Shown one piece after another: positions 1 through 7,373 of a stretch of 64,000 nucleotides of DNA. How positions within the stretch are numbered: position 1 is the stretch's first letter; each line of letters opens with the position of its first letter. The notes under the pieces are model-generated. The model made no database searches. It was not told the DNA's origin and saw nothing but the letters and a program-made list of their open reading frames with translations. This DNA is from Nonomuraea solani (GTDB lineage Bacteria > Actinomycetota > Actinomycetes > Streptosporangiales > Streptosporangiaceae): the NCBI RefSeq assembly GCF_900108335.1, contig NZ_FNVT01000013.1, positions 186,001-250,000 on the forward strand. Direction: 5' to 3'. The position numbers and the translations under genes were made by a program.

Positions 1-1
1 A

Positions 2-58
2 GAAGAACGCCGCCGCACCCGCTTCCCCGAAGGCTGGCGTCGCCCCGCCGCGTCCTAG
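2..58 (+). CDS. C-terminal tail of an upstream gene (partial)
   Basis: Frame 2 is open from the window edge to a TAG at 56-58 and encodes 18 residues, rich in Arg and ending in PAAS. Nearly every codon ends in G or C, as in the real genes of this window. The protein cannot be identified from so short a tail. It could be chance, but the codon bias favours a genuine gene end. Confidence 0.35.
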   Translation, partial: EERRRTRFPEGWRRPAAS

Positions 59-244
59 CCCTTCAACCCGCCAACGGGCCGCCTGCCCAGGGCTACCCGA
101 CCGAAGGGACCACTCATCGGGTCGACTCGACAACGGGCGTTGAACCCCGAACCGCTCAATAGCGAACGACCACACGCCGTGCGGCAGGCGGGCCGAAGGA
201 CAGAGCGAGTGGATCGCAGGGCAGGCGGGCCGAAGGGCGGCCGC

Positions 245-352
245 GCGGCAAAGCGAGCGGGTCGCGGGCAGGCCGGTCGCGCGGCAGCGCGAGCAGGTCG
301 CGGGCAGGCCGGTCCCGGGGCAACGCGAGCAGGTCGCGGGGCAGGCGGGTTG
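245..352. repeat. 36-bp tandem repeat in gene-free stretch 59-394
   Basis: The 336 bases between the upstream tail and the CPBP protease hold no credible gene. Three clean 36-bp units lie at 245-280, 281-316 and 317-352, sharing a GCGAGCAGGTCGCGGG core. Degenerate copies extend back to about 180. The long reading frames crossing this stretch are translations of the repeat. Confidence 0.8.
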
Positions 353-382
353 GGGGCGGGCGCAGGTGGGTGGGGGCGCGCG

Positions 383-388
383 TAGCCT
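383..388 (+). promoter_or_regulatory. -10 box of a probable leaderless transcript (CPBP protease)
   Basis: TAGCCT fits the actinobacterial TANNNT -10 consensus. It ends 6 nt before the GTG start at 395, which would place the transcription start at or next to the start codon. No separate Shine-Dalgarno sequence is needed. No good -35 is visible. Confidence 0.4.
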
Positions 389-394
389 GCAAGG

Positions 395-1099
395 GTGTTG
401 TTTCGTTCCGTGGTCGTTCTTGCCGCCGCCAACATCCTGAACAACAAGATCGCCCCCCGTCTAGGCCCCCTGACCTCTGCTGCCGCGACCGCCGCCCTCG
501 TCGCCATGGCTCGCCGGTCTGGTCTGTCCTGGGAGGAGATCGGGTTCGAGCATGGCCGGCGTGGTGCCGTGGCCGGGGGGGCCTTAGCGGCTGCCGTGGC
601 CGGTGTCTATACGGCCGGGATCGCGCTCCCCCGTACCAGAGCGTTGTTTCAAGATGAACGGGCCCTGTCGCTCTCGCGCGCCCGCGTTCTGGAAGAAGCC
701 CTGGTGCAGGTGCCCTTTGGGACGGTGTTGCTGGAGGAGGTGGGTTTTCGGGGCGCCCTGTACGGCATGTTGCGGCAGCGGCACGGCACCGTGGCGGCCA
801 CGTCCGTTTCCTCGGCTCTGTTCGGGCTCTGGCATATCCTGCCGGCCATCGATATGGCCCGGGCCAACCCTGCCCTGGGTGCGCTGACGGCGGGTGAGTC
901 GCCAGGGCATCTGGACACCGCCCGCGTGGTGGTGGGCAGTGTTGTGTCCACGGCGGCGGCTGGGGTGTTGTTCTGTGAGTTGCGCCGTCGCCGGGGGCTG
1001 CTGACGCCGGCCATGCTGCACCTGGCGACCAACTCTTTCGGCTACCTCTTCGCCCGGATCGCGGCCAAGGGGGAAAGGCCCACTCCCAAAGAGGCCTGA
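395..1099 (+). CDS. CPBP family intramembrane metalloprotease (CAAX-type)
   Basis: A 234-residue polytopic membrane protein of the Abi/CPBP family, whose members cleave substrates inside the membrane or act in bacteriocin self-protection. The diagnostic motifs are present in order: EEVGFR (Glu114, Glu115, Arg119), FGLWH (His147) and HLATN (His209, Asn213), which would form the metal site. Hydrophobic stretches lie around residues 5-40, 55-80, 135-150 and 175-195. The GTG start at 395 lies 6 nt behind a TAGCCT box, so the mRNA may be leaderless. The 287 bases downstream show nothing I can name. Family assignment is firm; the substrate is unknown. Confidence 0.85.
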   Translation: MLFRSVVVLAAANILNNKIAPRLGPLTSAAATAALVAMARRSGLSWEEIGFEHGRRGAVAGGALAAAVAGVYTAGIALPRTRALFQDERALSLSRARVLEEALVQVPFGTVLLEEVGFRGALYGMLRQRHGTVAATSVSSALFGLWHILPAIDMARANPALGALTAGESPGHLDTARVVVGSVVSTAAAGVLFCELRRRRGLLTPAMLHLATNSFGYLFARIAAKGERPTPKEA

Positions 1100-1386
1100 A
1101 GCGCAAGCCTGTCCAGGATGTGTGGTTCGCCCGGACCGTTACGCAATGTTAGGTCGGAAGGTGGGTGCGCACACTGTTCCAGGTGGATCATCGGCCCCGC
1201 TCGGGGTGAAGGTTTTCATCTGCCGGCAGAGTATTCTCCTCCGCCTCTCAACTCCCCTTATGGCCAGATCAGCTCGAAGCTTTAACGTCTGCGAAGCGCG
1301 TTCTCTCATGCCCGCATCGGCTTGAGGTGCCCGCACAACGTCATCGAGCAAACTGATATACGCCGGAGGTACGGAGGTGCTGTTGC

Positions 1387-1611
1387 ATGCGTACGGTAAT
1401 CGACATCGACAAGGAGCTCCTGGAGGCGGCCCAGCAGATGCTAGGTACGCCGACCATGAGAGAAACGGTCCACGCCGCGCTGCGGGCGGTCGTCGACAGG
1501 GACGCGGGCAAGGCGTGTGCGATCAGAGCGTTCGAGTTCTGGCGCACGGAGGGGAGCCAGGAACTGCTGGATCCGGAGATCACGAAGCATGCGTGGCTAC
1601 GACAGGACTGA
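1387..1611 (+). CDS. vapB: VapB-type antitoxin
   Basis: A 74-residue protein whose N-terminus (MRTVIDIDKELLEAAQQMLG) matches the DNA-binding half of VapB/DUF2191 antitoxins, with the RETVHAAL helix following. The C-terminal half, with Phe and Trp residues, is the usual toxin-wrapping segment. A GGAGG lies about 9 nt upstream of the ATG. The stop codon overlaps the start of the downstream PIN-domain gene (TGATG), the standard antitoxin-first arrangement. It is expected to neutralise the toxin and repress its own operon. Confidence 0.85.
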   Translation: MRTVIDIDKELLEAAQQMLGTPTMRETVHAALRAVVDRDAGKACAIRAFEFWRTEGSQELLDPEITKHAWLRQD

Positions 1612-2021
1612 TGTATCTCCTCGACAAGAGCGCCCTGGCCCGCATCCGCGCCAGTGATGTCGTCGCCCAGGCGCTCCACCCGCTCTTCGCGGCGCGGGAG
1701 GTGGCGACCTGCAGCGTCATCGACCTGGAGGTGCTCTACAGCGCCCGCGACTACGCCCACTATCAGCGCATGCTGCACGCCCAGCGCCAGTGCGTCCTGC
1801 TCCCCGTGGACCAGGAGGTGCAGGCGCGCGCCATGGCCGTGCAGCGGCAGCTCGTCGAGATCTCCCAGCATCGTGGCATCGGCCCGAACGAGCTGCTGAT
1901 CGCCGCCTGCGCCGAGGTGCACGGGGCGACGATCCTGCACTACGGCCATGCCTTCGACATCATCTCGGAAGTGACCGGGCAGCCCTCGCTATGGGTGGTG
2001 CCGCCCGGTTCGGTCCCCTGA
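1611..2021 (+). CDS. vapC: VapC-like PIN-domain toxin with altered active site
   Basis: A 136-residue PIN domain, a predicted Mg-dependent RNase toxin. Asp5 and Glu40 of the acidic centre are present. The usual PDLLIAA motif reads NELLIAA (Glu94 for Asp), and the usual HYDxDFD reads HYGHAFD, so the fourth acidic position is Gly112 although Asp116 remains. The C-terminal EVTGQPSLW matches mycobacterial VapC proteins. The ATG at 1611 overlaps the vapB stop and has AGGA close by; a GTG at 1593 is an alternative start. The missing acid suggests weakened or lost nuclease activity. Confidence 0.82.
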   Translation: MYLLDKSALARIRASDVVAQALHPLFAAREVATCSVIDLEVLYSARDYAHYQRMLHAQRQCVLLPVDQEVQARAMAVQRQLVEISQHRGIGPNELLIAACAEVHGATILHYGHAFDIISEVTGQPSLWVVPPGSVP

Positions 2022-2040
2022 GGCCACCAGAGGTCTCTGA

Positions 2041-2300
2041 GGTTGTTCGAGGTCCCTGAGGTTCCAGAGGCCACCCGAGGTCTTTGAGGTCCTTGGGGTT
2101 CCGAAGGCGCCCTCAGGTCCGAAGGTCCCCTCAGGTCCGAAGGTCCCCTCAGGTCCGAAGGTGCCCGGAGGTGCCCGAAGGTGCCGAAGGTGCCGAAGGT
2201 CCCGGAGGTGCCCGAAGGTCCCGGAGATGCCCCTGCGGGTCCCGGAGGCGCCCTGAAGGTTCCGGAGGCGCCCTGAAGGTTCCGGAGGCGCCCTGAAGGC
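2041..2300. repeat. Intergenic minisatellite of 18- and 20-bp units
   Basis: The gap between vapC and the PIG-L gene is almost entirely short tandem repeats. Three 18-bp units with a CCGAAGG...CCTCAGGT pattern occupy 2101-2154. Three near-identical 20-bp units containing CCGGAGGCGCCCTGAAGG occupy 2241-2300. Degenerate GAGGTCC-type copies lie before and between them. It sits between convergent genes. Confidence 0.85.
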
Positions 2301-2317
2301 CTAAGGCGTTGAAGGGC

Positions 2318-3037
2318 TCAGGCCGTGGGGACGACCTGGAAGCCTTCCGCGTAGCGGCCCGGTCCGAAGCCGGCCTGCTCGGCCCAGGCGGCGAAGCGGC
2401 TTTTCACGAAGTCCGCGAAGCCCTCAACGTGGGAAACCTGGCTCACATGTGACTGCAAGGCCGCGAGCTTGCGGTCCATGACGTCGGTGACGTCCACCCA
2501 GTGGTTGGGGGTGGATCCGCCGTTCAGCCACACCTCACGTACGGTCCACGCCTCCAGCCCCTCCTCCTTGATCAACTCCGGGAACGCGTACGGATTGCGC
2601 GCGTCCGGATAGACCGCGTCCAGGGTGGCTCCGCCCACGGCGCGGTGGTCGGGATGGCTGGGGGCGATGAACTGGTAGTTGCGGTCGGGGTGGTGGGTGA
2701 TGACCAGGTCGGGCCTGACCTGGCGGATCACCCGGGCGATGGCGCGCCTGAGCTCCAGCGAGGGCACCACCTGGCCGTCGGAGTAGCCGAGGAAGCGCAC
2801 GTCGGTGACGCCGACCGCCTTGGCCGCGGTCAGTTGCTCGGACCTGCGCAGCTCCGCCATGCCGGAGTTGTCCAGAGTACGTTCGTTGCCGCCCGCGTCA
2901 CCGTCAGTGACCAGCAGGTAGGTGACCTCCACACCCCTGTCCACGAACAGCGCCACGCTTCCGGCCGAGCCGAAATCGGCGTCGTCCGGATGTGCGGTCA
3001 CGACGAGTACCCGGTTGATCTCGGCTTCCGGCAGCAT
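2318..3037 (-). CDS. PIG-L family deacetylase
   Basis: A 239-residue LmbE/PIG-L-type zinc hydrolase that removes acetyl groups from N-acetylglucosamine-type substrates; actinomycete relatives include MshB and Mca of the mycothiol pathway. The zinc motif AHPDD is at 15-19 and the second motif HPDH at 128-131. I chose the ATG at 3037 because GAGAGGGGA precedes it at good distance; an upstream ATG at 3061 has no ribosome binding site. The gene is convergent with vapC and divergent from pcrA. The substrate cannot be decided from sequence. Confidence 0.85.
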   Translation of the reverse strand: MLPEAEINRVLVVTAHPDDADFGSAGSVALFVDRGVEVTYLLVTDGDAGGNERTLDNSGMAELRRSEQLTAAKAVGVTDVRFLGYSDGQVVPSLELRRAIARVIRQVRPDLVITHHPDRNYQFIAPSHPDHRAVGGATLDAVYPDARNPYAFPELIKEEGLEAWTVREVWLNGGSTPNHWVDVTDVMDRKLAALQSHVSQVSHVEGFADFVKSRFAAWAEQAGFGPGRYAEGFQVVPTA

Positions 3038-3120
3038 GATTCCCCTCTCTGGACCTTCCATGGGTCACAACCGGAACCCCGTCGATGGCATTCCGGGCGC
3101 CGTTTGTCGGTGAGGCGTCT

Positions 3121-3126
3121 TAACCT
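3121..3126 (+). promoter_or_regulatory. -10 box of a probable leaderless pcrA transcript
   Basis: TAACCT ends 6 nt before the GTG start at 3133, the spacing expected when transcription starts on the initiation codon. The intervening AGGTGG is too close to the GTG to act as a normal Shine-Dalgarno sequence. No clear -35 is seen. Confidence 0.4.
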
Positions 3127-3132
3127 AGGTGG

Positions 3133-5394
3133 GTGCCGACCCAAGTCTCTGTTGACCACCCCTTGCTCGACGGCCTCAACCCGCAGCAGCGCGAGGCCGT
3201 GATCCATCACGGCAGTCCGCTGCTCATCGTGGCCGGGGCGGGATCCGGGAAGACGCGGGTGCTCACGCACCGCATCGCCTACCTGCTGGCCGAGCGTGAG
3301 GCGCATCCGGGCGAGATCCTGGCGATCACCTTCACCAACAAGGCCGCCAAGGAGATGAAGGAGCGCATCGACAAGCTGATCGGGCCGCGTTCCAAGGCGA
3401 TGTGGGTGATGACGTTCCACAGCGCCTGCATGCGCATCCTGCGGCGTGAGGCCAAGCGGCTCGGGTTCCCGTCCAGCTTCTCGATCTACGACCAGGCCGA
3501 CTCGCAGCGGCTCATGGCGATGGTCTGCAGGGAGATGGAGCTCGATCCGAAGCGCTATCCGCCGCGCTCGTTCTCGGCCCAGGTCAGCAACTTCAAGAAC
3601 GAGCTGGTCGACTACGAGACGGCGATCGACCGGGCGGGCTCGCACCTGGAGAAGACGCTCGCGCAGGCGTACAAGGCCTATCAGCTCAAGCTGACCGAGG
3701 CCGGCGCGATGGACTTCGACGACATCATCATGAACACGGTGACGTTGTTCCAGCTCTTCCCCGACGTCGCCGAGCACTACCGGATGCGGTTCAGGCACGT
3801 GCTGGTCGACGAATACCAGGACACCAACCACGCCCAATACATCCTGATCAGGGAGCTGGTCGGGCATCCCGAGCTGCGCACGGCCGACGGCGACCTGGTG
3901 CGCTCCGGCACCGGCCAGTCCGAGCTGTGCGTGGTGGGCGACGCCGACCAGTCGATCTACGCCTTCCGCGGCGCGACCATCCGCAACATCCTGGAGTTCG
4001 AGCGCGACTATCCCGACGCGCGCACGATCCTGCTGGAGCAGAACTACCGCTCCACTCAGAACATCCTGGCCGCCGCCAACGCCGTGATCTCGCGCAACGA
4101 GTCGCGCAAGCCCAAGAACCTCTGGTCCGACCAGGGCGACGGGCCCAAGATCGTGGGCTACGTGGCCGACAACGAGCACGACGAGGCCATGTTCGTGGCC
4201 CAGGAGGTCGACCGGCTCAGCGACGAGGACGGCGTGAAGGCGGGCGAGGTGGCCGTCTTCTACCGCACCAACGCGGCCTCCCGCGTGTTCGAGGAGATCT
4301 TCATCCGCACCGGCCTGCCCTACAAGGTCGTCGGGGGCGTGCGCTTCTACGAGCGCAAGGAGGTCAAGGACCTGCTGGCCTACCTGCGGGTGCTGGCCAA
4401 CCCGGCCGACGTGGTGTCGCTGCGGCGCATTCTCAACGTGCCCAAGCGCGGCATCGGCGACCGGGCCGAGGCCATGATCGAGGCGCTGTCCTCACGCGAG
4501 CGCATCTCCTACTGGGACGCGCTGCGCCGCGCCGACGAGGCGTACGGGATGGCCACGCGCTCCCTCAATGCCGTACGAGAGTTCGTCGCGCTGCTGGAGG
4601 AGCTGATCGCCAAGGCCGAGGGCATGCCGCCGTCGGCGCTGGCCGAGGAGATCCTGGTGTCCACCGGCTACCGCGCCGAGCTGGAGGCGTCGGAGGACCC
4701 GCAGGACGAGTCCCGCCTGGAAAACCTCAACGAGCTCATCTCCGTCGCCTCCGAGTTCGAGGAGGCCAACCCGGAGGGGACGCTGGTGGAGTTCCTGGAG
4801 CAGGTGTCGCTGGTGGCCGACGCCGACCAGATCCCCGACGCCGACGGCGGGCAGGGGGTCGTCACGCTGATGACCCTGCACACGGCCAAGGGGCTGGAGT
4901 TCCCGGTCGTGTTCCTGACGGCCATGGAAGACGGCGTGTTCCCGCACGTGCGGTCGCTGGGCGAGCCCAAGGAGTTGGAGGAGGAGCGGCGGCTGGCCTA
5001 CGTGGGCATCACCAGGGCGCAGAAGCGGCTCTACCTGACGCGGGCGGCCGTGCGCAGCTCGTGGGGGGCGCCGTCGTTCAACCCGGCCTCGCGGTTCGTC
5101 AACGAGGTGCCGGGGCAGCTCGTCGACTGGCGTACCGATCCGGAGAAGTCCGCCTGGAGCGCGGCCACCCGGCGTGAGCCGGCCGCGCGCCCGGCCGTGG
5201 CGAAGAGCGGCGGTGCCGGTGGGCGCAAGGTGCCCAACCTGGCGCCCGGCGACCGGGTCTCGCACGACGCGTTCGGGCTGGGCACGGTGGTGTCCGTGGA
5301 CGGCGTGGCGGAGAAGACCAAGGTGAAGATCGACTTTGGGAGTGGCGGGGAGAAGACGCTGCTCGCGGTCTACGCCCCGATTGAGAAGCTCTGA
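3133..5394 (+). CDS. pcrA: ATP-dependent DNA helicase PcrA/UvrD
   Basis: A 753-residue superfamily 1A 3'-5' helicase for repair and replication-fork upkeep. Visible motifs are the Q-motif region LNPQQREAV, Walker A GAGSGKT (35-41), the DEYQDT box (226-231), QNYRST (303-308), and the motif V/VI region TLHTAKGLEFPVVF and VGITRAQKRL. The last 50 residues (APGDRVSHDAFGLGTVV onward) are the Tudor-like RNA-polymerase-binding tail of PcrA. Length and domain order are normal. The GTG start is the only one that keeps the full N-terminus. It ends before a repeat array and a hairpin shared with the convergent L,D-transpeptidase. Confidence 0.97.
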   Translation: MPTQVSVDHPLLDGLNPQQREAVIHHGSPLLIVAGAGSGKTRVLTHRIAYLLAEREAHPGEILAITFTNKAAKEMKERIDKLIGPRSKAMWVMTFHSACMRILRREAKRLGFPSSFSIYDQADSQRLMAMVCREMELDPKRYPPRSFSAQVSNFKNELVDYETAIDRAGSHLEKTLAQAYKAYQLKLTEAGAMDFDDIIMNTVTLFQLFPDVAEHYRMRFRHVLVDEYQDTNHAQYILIRELVGHPELRTADGDLVRSGTGQSELCVVGDADQSIYAFRGATIRNILEFERDYPDARTILLEQNYRSTQNILAAANAVISRNESRKPKNLWSDQGDGPKIVGYVADNEHDEAMFVAQEVDRLSDEDGVKAGEVAVFYRTNAASRVFEEIFIRTGLPYKVVGGVRFYERKEVKDLLAYLRVLANPADVVSLRRILNVPKRGIGDRAEAMIEALSSRERISYWDALRRADEAYGMATRSLNAVREFVALLEELIAKAEGMPPSALAEEILVSTGYRAELEASEDPQDESRLENLNELISVASEFEEANPEGTLVEFLEQVSLVADADQIPDADGGQGVVTLMTLHTAKGLEFPVVFLTAMEDGVFPHVRSLGEPKELEEERRLAYVGITRAQKRLYLTRAAVRSSWGAPSFNPASRFVNEVPGQLVDWRTDPEKSAWSAATRREPAARPAVAKSGGAGGRKVPNLAPGDRVSHDAFGLGTVVSVDGVAEKTKVKIDFGSGGEKTLLAVYAPIEKL

Positions 5395-5482
5395 GGGCCT
5401 GGCCGCGACTCTGAGGCGGCCCGGCAGGGCTCGAAAGGGGCCCCGGAAAGGTCTGAGGGACCCGGAATGGTCCGAGGTGCCC

Positions 5483-5576
5483 GAAAGGCCTGAGGTGCCG
5501 GGAAAGCTCTGAGGGGCTCGGAAAGGTCTGAGGTGCCGGGAAAGCTCTGTGGGGCCCGGAAAGGTCTGAAGGGCCC
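5483..5576. repeat. Intergenic minisatellite with 38-bp period
   Basis: Two 38-bp units (5483-5520 and 5521-5558) and a partial third share the motif GAAAGGTCTGAGGTGCCGGG. Diverged copies extend back to about 5400. It fills the gap between convergent genes and resembles the array at 2041-2300 in its GAGGTCC/GAAGGTC vocabulary. Confidence 0.8.
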
Positions 5577-5595
5577 AAGGCCCGCAAAAGGCTTA

Positions 5596-5627
5596 GGGCC
5601 GCTCTCCGTGTCGTGGGAGAGCGGCCC
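5596..5627. terminator. Bidirectional hairpin terminator candidate
   Basis: A 12-bp perfect stem (GGGCCGCTCTCC paired with its complement at 5616-5627) and an 8-nt loop lie between the convergent pcrA and L,D-transpeptidase genes. There is no U-run, as is common for actinomycete terminators. Confidence 0.65.
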
Positions 5628-5644
5628 CGGCAGGCACATCAGGG

Positions 5645-6598
5645 TCAGCGCTTGAGGGCGCTGCCCTTCTGCCACTGGGTCCAGTTGAGCTGCCAGTAGC
5701 TCCAGCCGTTGTTCCACTGCAGCTTGCGCTTGGTGCCCTTGATCTTCACGACGTCGCCGCGCTGGGCGATCGTGTAGAACCACTTGGCGCCGGCCGGGGT
5801 GGCGCGGACGCAGCCGTGGCTCTGGTTGGAGCGGCCGAGATACTGGTAGTAGCCGGCGCTCTGGTGGACGTACTCACCGCTGTCGGAGATGCGCACCGCC
5901 CACGGGATCTCCTCCTTGTAGTAGCGCGGATCCTTGGGATCCGTCACGCCCAGCCAGGAGGAGGTCATCGTCTCGACGGCCTTCTTGCCCATCGTGAGGT
6001 GCGTGCCGCTGGTGGTGAGGTAGACGTCCACGCCGTTCTTGACCAGCCCGCCCCGTCCGGCGCTGATCGGGATCTTCTTGGCCAGCTTGCCGTTGCGGTA
6101 GACCTTCATCTGGTGCTTGCGGGTGTCGACCACCGAGATGTTCTGCGATCCGACGGCGAAGCGGCGGGAGACGTCCTTGGCGGCGGTGTTGCCGGGCAGC
6201 TCGGACAGCCGCGCGGTGAACAGCACCTTCTGGTACGGCTTCCAGAACGTCTTCGTCCGATAGATGACCTTGCGCTGCGACACCCAGCGCCAGGCGCCGT
6301 CGACCGGCTTCTCCGACTCGACGTCCAGCAGCCCTTCGACGGCCGCCTTGTCTTTGACGTCACGGTCGAACGTGACGATGATCGGGAAACCTACGCCGAC
6401 CTTCTCGGTCTTCTCCCCCATCGGGGTGATGTCCGCGATGTCGAGCTTGACCTTCTTCGCCGGAGCGGCGATGGCGGCGGCCTGGATCGTGGGAACGCCG
6501 ATGGCCTGTGCTCGTGGTGCGGGGACGCTCTCCGCCGCACAGGCCGTCGCGGCGACCAGTGCGACCAGTGCCGGAAGCATCCGGGTGACGCGCTTCAA
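5645..6598 (-). CDS. L,D-transpeptidase with Ig-like domain (YkuD family)
   Basis: A 317-residue exported enzyme that forms 3-3 cross-links in peptidoglycan. A TTG start at 6598, preceded by AGGAG with 7-nt spacing, gives the signal peptide MKRVTRMLPALVALVAATAC; Cys20 could be a lipobox cysteine, so it may be a lipoprotein. An Ig-like domain (about 50-150) precedes the YkuD domain (about 155-290). The catalytic motif SHGCVR holds His261 and Cys263, with the upstream His245. A longer frame reaching 6709 lacks a start that would keep the signal peptide at the N-terminus. A perfect 14-bp palindrome lies about 100 bp upstream. Confidence 0.9.
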   Translation of the reverse strand: MKRVTRMLPALVALVAATACAAESVPAPRAQAIGVPTIQAAAIAAPAKKVKLDIADITPMGEKTEKVGVGFPIIVTFDRDVKDKAAVEGLLDVESEKPVDGAWRWVSQRKVIYRTKTFWKPYQKVLFTARLSELPGNTAAKDVSRRFAVGSQNISVVDTRKHQMKVYRNGKLAKKIPISAGRGGLVKNGVDVYLTTSGTHLTMGKKAVETMTSSWLGVTDPKDPRYYKEEIPWAVRISDSGEYVHQSAGYYQYLGRSNQSHGCVRATPAGAKWFYTIAQRGDVVKIKGTKRKLQWNNGWSYWQLNWTQWQKGSALKR

Positions 6599-6693
6599 AG
6601 GGTTACTCCTGGACTTCGTGCTTCGACTACCTCCTTGTGTGACAATCGGGACGGGTGATTCGAGGGCCGAAACCCCATAACTTTCCTGTAACG

Positions 6694-6707
6694 GTCCAAA
6701 TTTGGAC
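6694..6707. promoter_or_regulatory. Perfect 14-bp palindrome, candidate operator
   Basis: GTCCAAATTTGGAC is a perfect inverted repeat in a G/C-rich intergenic gap, 96 bp upstream of the L,D-transpeptidase start and just downstream of the LuxR-type regulator. Its AT-rich centre stands out. It may bind a dimeric regulator or overlap a promoter; neither is proven. Confidence 0.4.
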
Positions 6708-6740
6708 ATGCCGAAAGGCCGCCCCCGGTAAGGGATCGGA

Positions 6741-7373
6741 TCAGACCAGGCGGCGGGCGGTGGCCCAGCGGGACAGCTCGTGGCGGTTGGAGAGCTGGAG
6801 TTTGCGCAGCACGGACGAGACGTGGGTCTCCACGGTCTTGACCGAGATGAACAGCTCCTTGGCGATCTCCTTGTACGCGTACCCGCGCGCGATCAGCCGC
6901 AGCACCTCGCGCTCGCGCTGCGTCAGCGAGTCGAGCTCGGGATCGATGGACGGCGCCTCCGACGAGGCGAACGCGTCCAGCACGAACCCCGCCAGCCGCG
7001 GCGAGAACACCGCGTCACCGTCGGCCACCCGCCGGATGGCGTCCGTCAGCTCCTTGCCGCTGATGTTCTTGGTCACGTAGCCGCGCGCGCCGCCCCTGAT
7101 CACGCCGATCACGTCTTCAGCGGCGTCGGAGACCGACAGCGCCAGGAACCGCACCTGGGAGCCGGCGCCCAGGACCCGGCGCAGCACCTCCTGGCCACCG
7201 CCCCCGGGCATGTGCACGTCGAGCAGGACCACGTCGGGCTGGTGCTCGGCGATGGCCTTGACCGCCGTCTCGACGTCCTCGGCTTCGCCCACGACCTCGA
7301 TCGAGTCGCCCAGCTCGGCGCGCACGCCCGACCGGAACAATCGGTGATCATCGACGATCAGTACGCGCGTCAT
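6741..7373 (-). CDS. NarL/LuxR-family response regulator
   Basis: A 210-residue two-domain regulator. The receiver (1-120) has Asp9/Asp10, the phospho-acceptor Asp52 and Lys102. The LuxR-type helix-turn-helix occupies about 149-192 (LTQREREVLRLIARG onward). Its ATG overlaps the stop of the PspC-domain kinase gene (ATGA), so the two are translationally coupled and form a two-component pair. The pairing with a PspC kinase suggests membrane or envelope stress sensing; the targets are unknown. Confidence 0.93.
   Translation of the reverse strand: MTRVLIVDDHRLFRSGVRAELGDSIEVVGEAEDVETAVKAIAEHQPDVVLLDVHMPGGGGQEVLRRVLGAGSQVRFLALSVSDAAEDVIGVIRGGARGYVTKNISGKELTDAIRRVADGDAVFSPRLAGFVLDAFASSEAPSIDPELDSLTQREREVLRLIARGYAYKEIAKELFISVKTVETHVSSVLRKLQLSNRHELSRWATARRLV

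Noticed and set aside
156..1106. Long minus-strand reading frame opposite the CPBP protease
   Set aside because: It is antisense to a well-supported gene and passes through the tandem repeat; the product is Arg/Pro/Ala-rich without any family motif.
1122..1351. Small ORFs on both strands between the CPBP protease and vapB
   Set aside because: No ribosome binding site, no family similarity and codon use unlike the neighbours.
3127..3132. AGGTGG as ribosome binding site of pcrA
   Set aside because: It abuts the GTG with no spacing, so it is unlikely to act; a leaderless start explains the position better.
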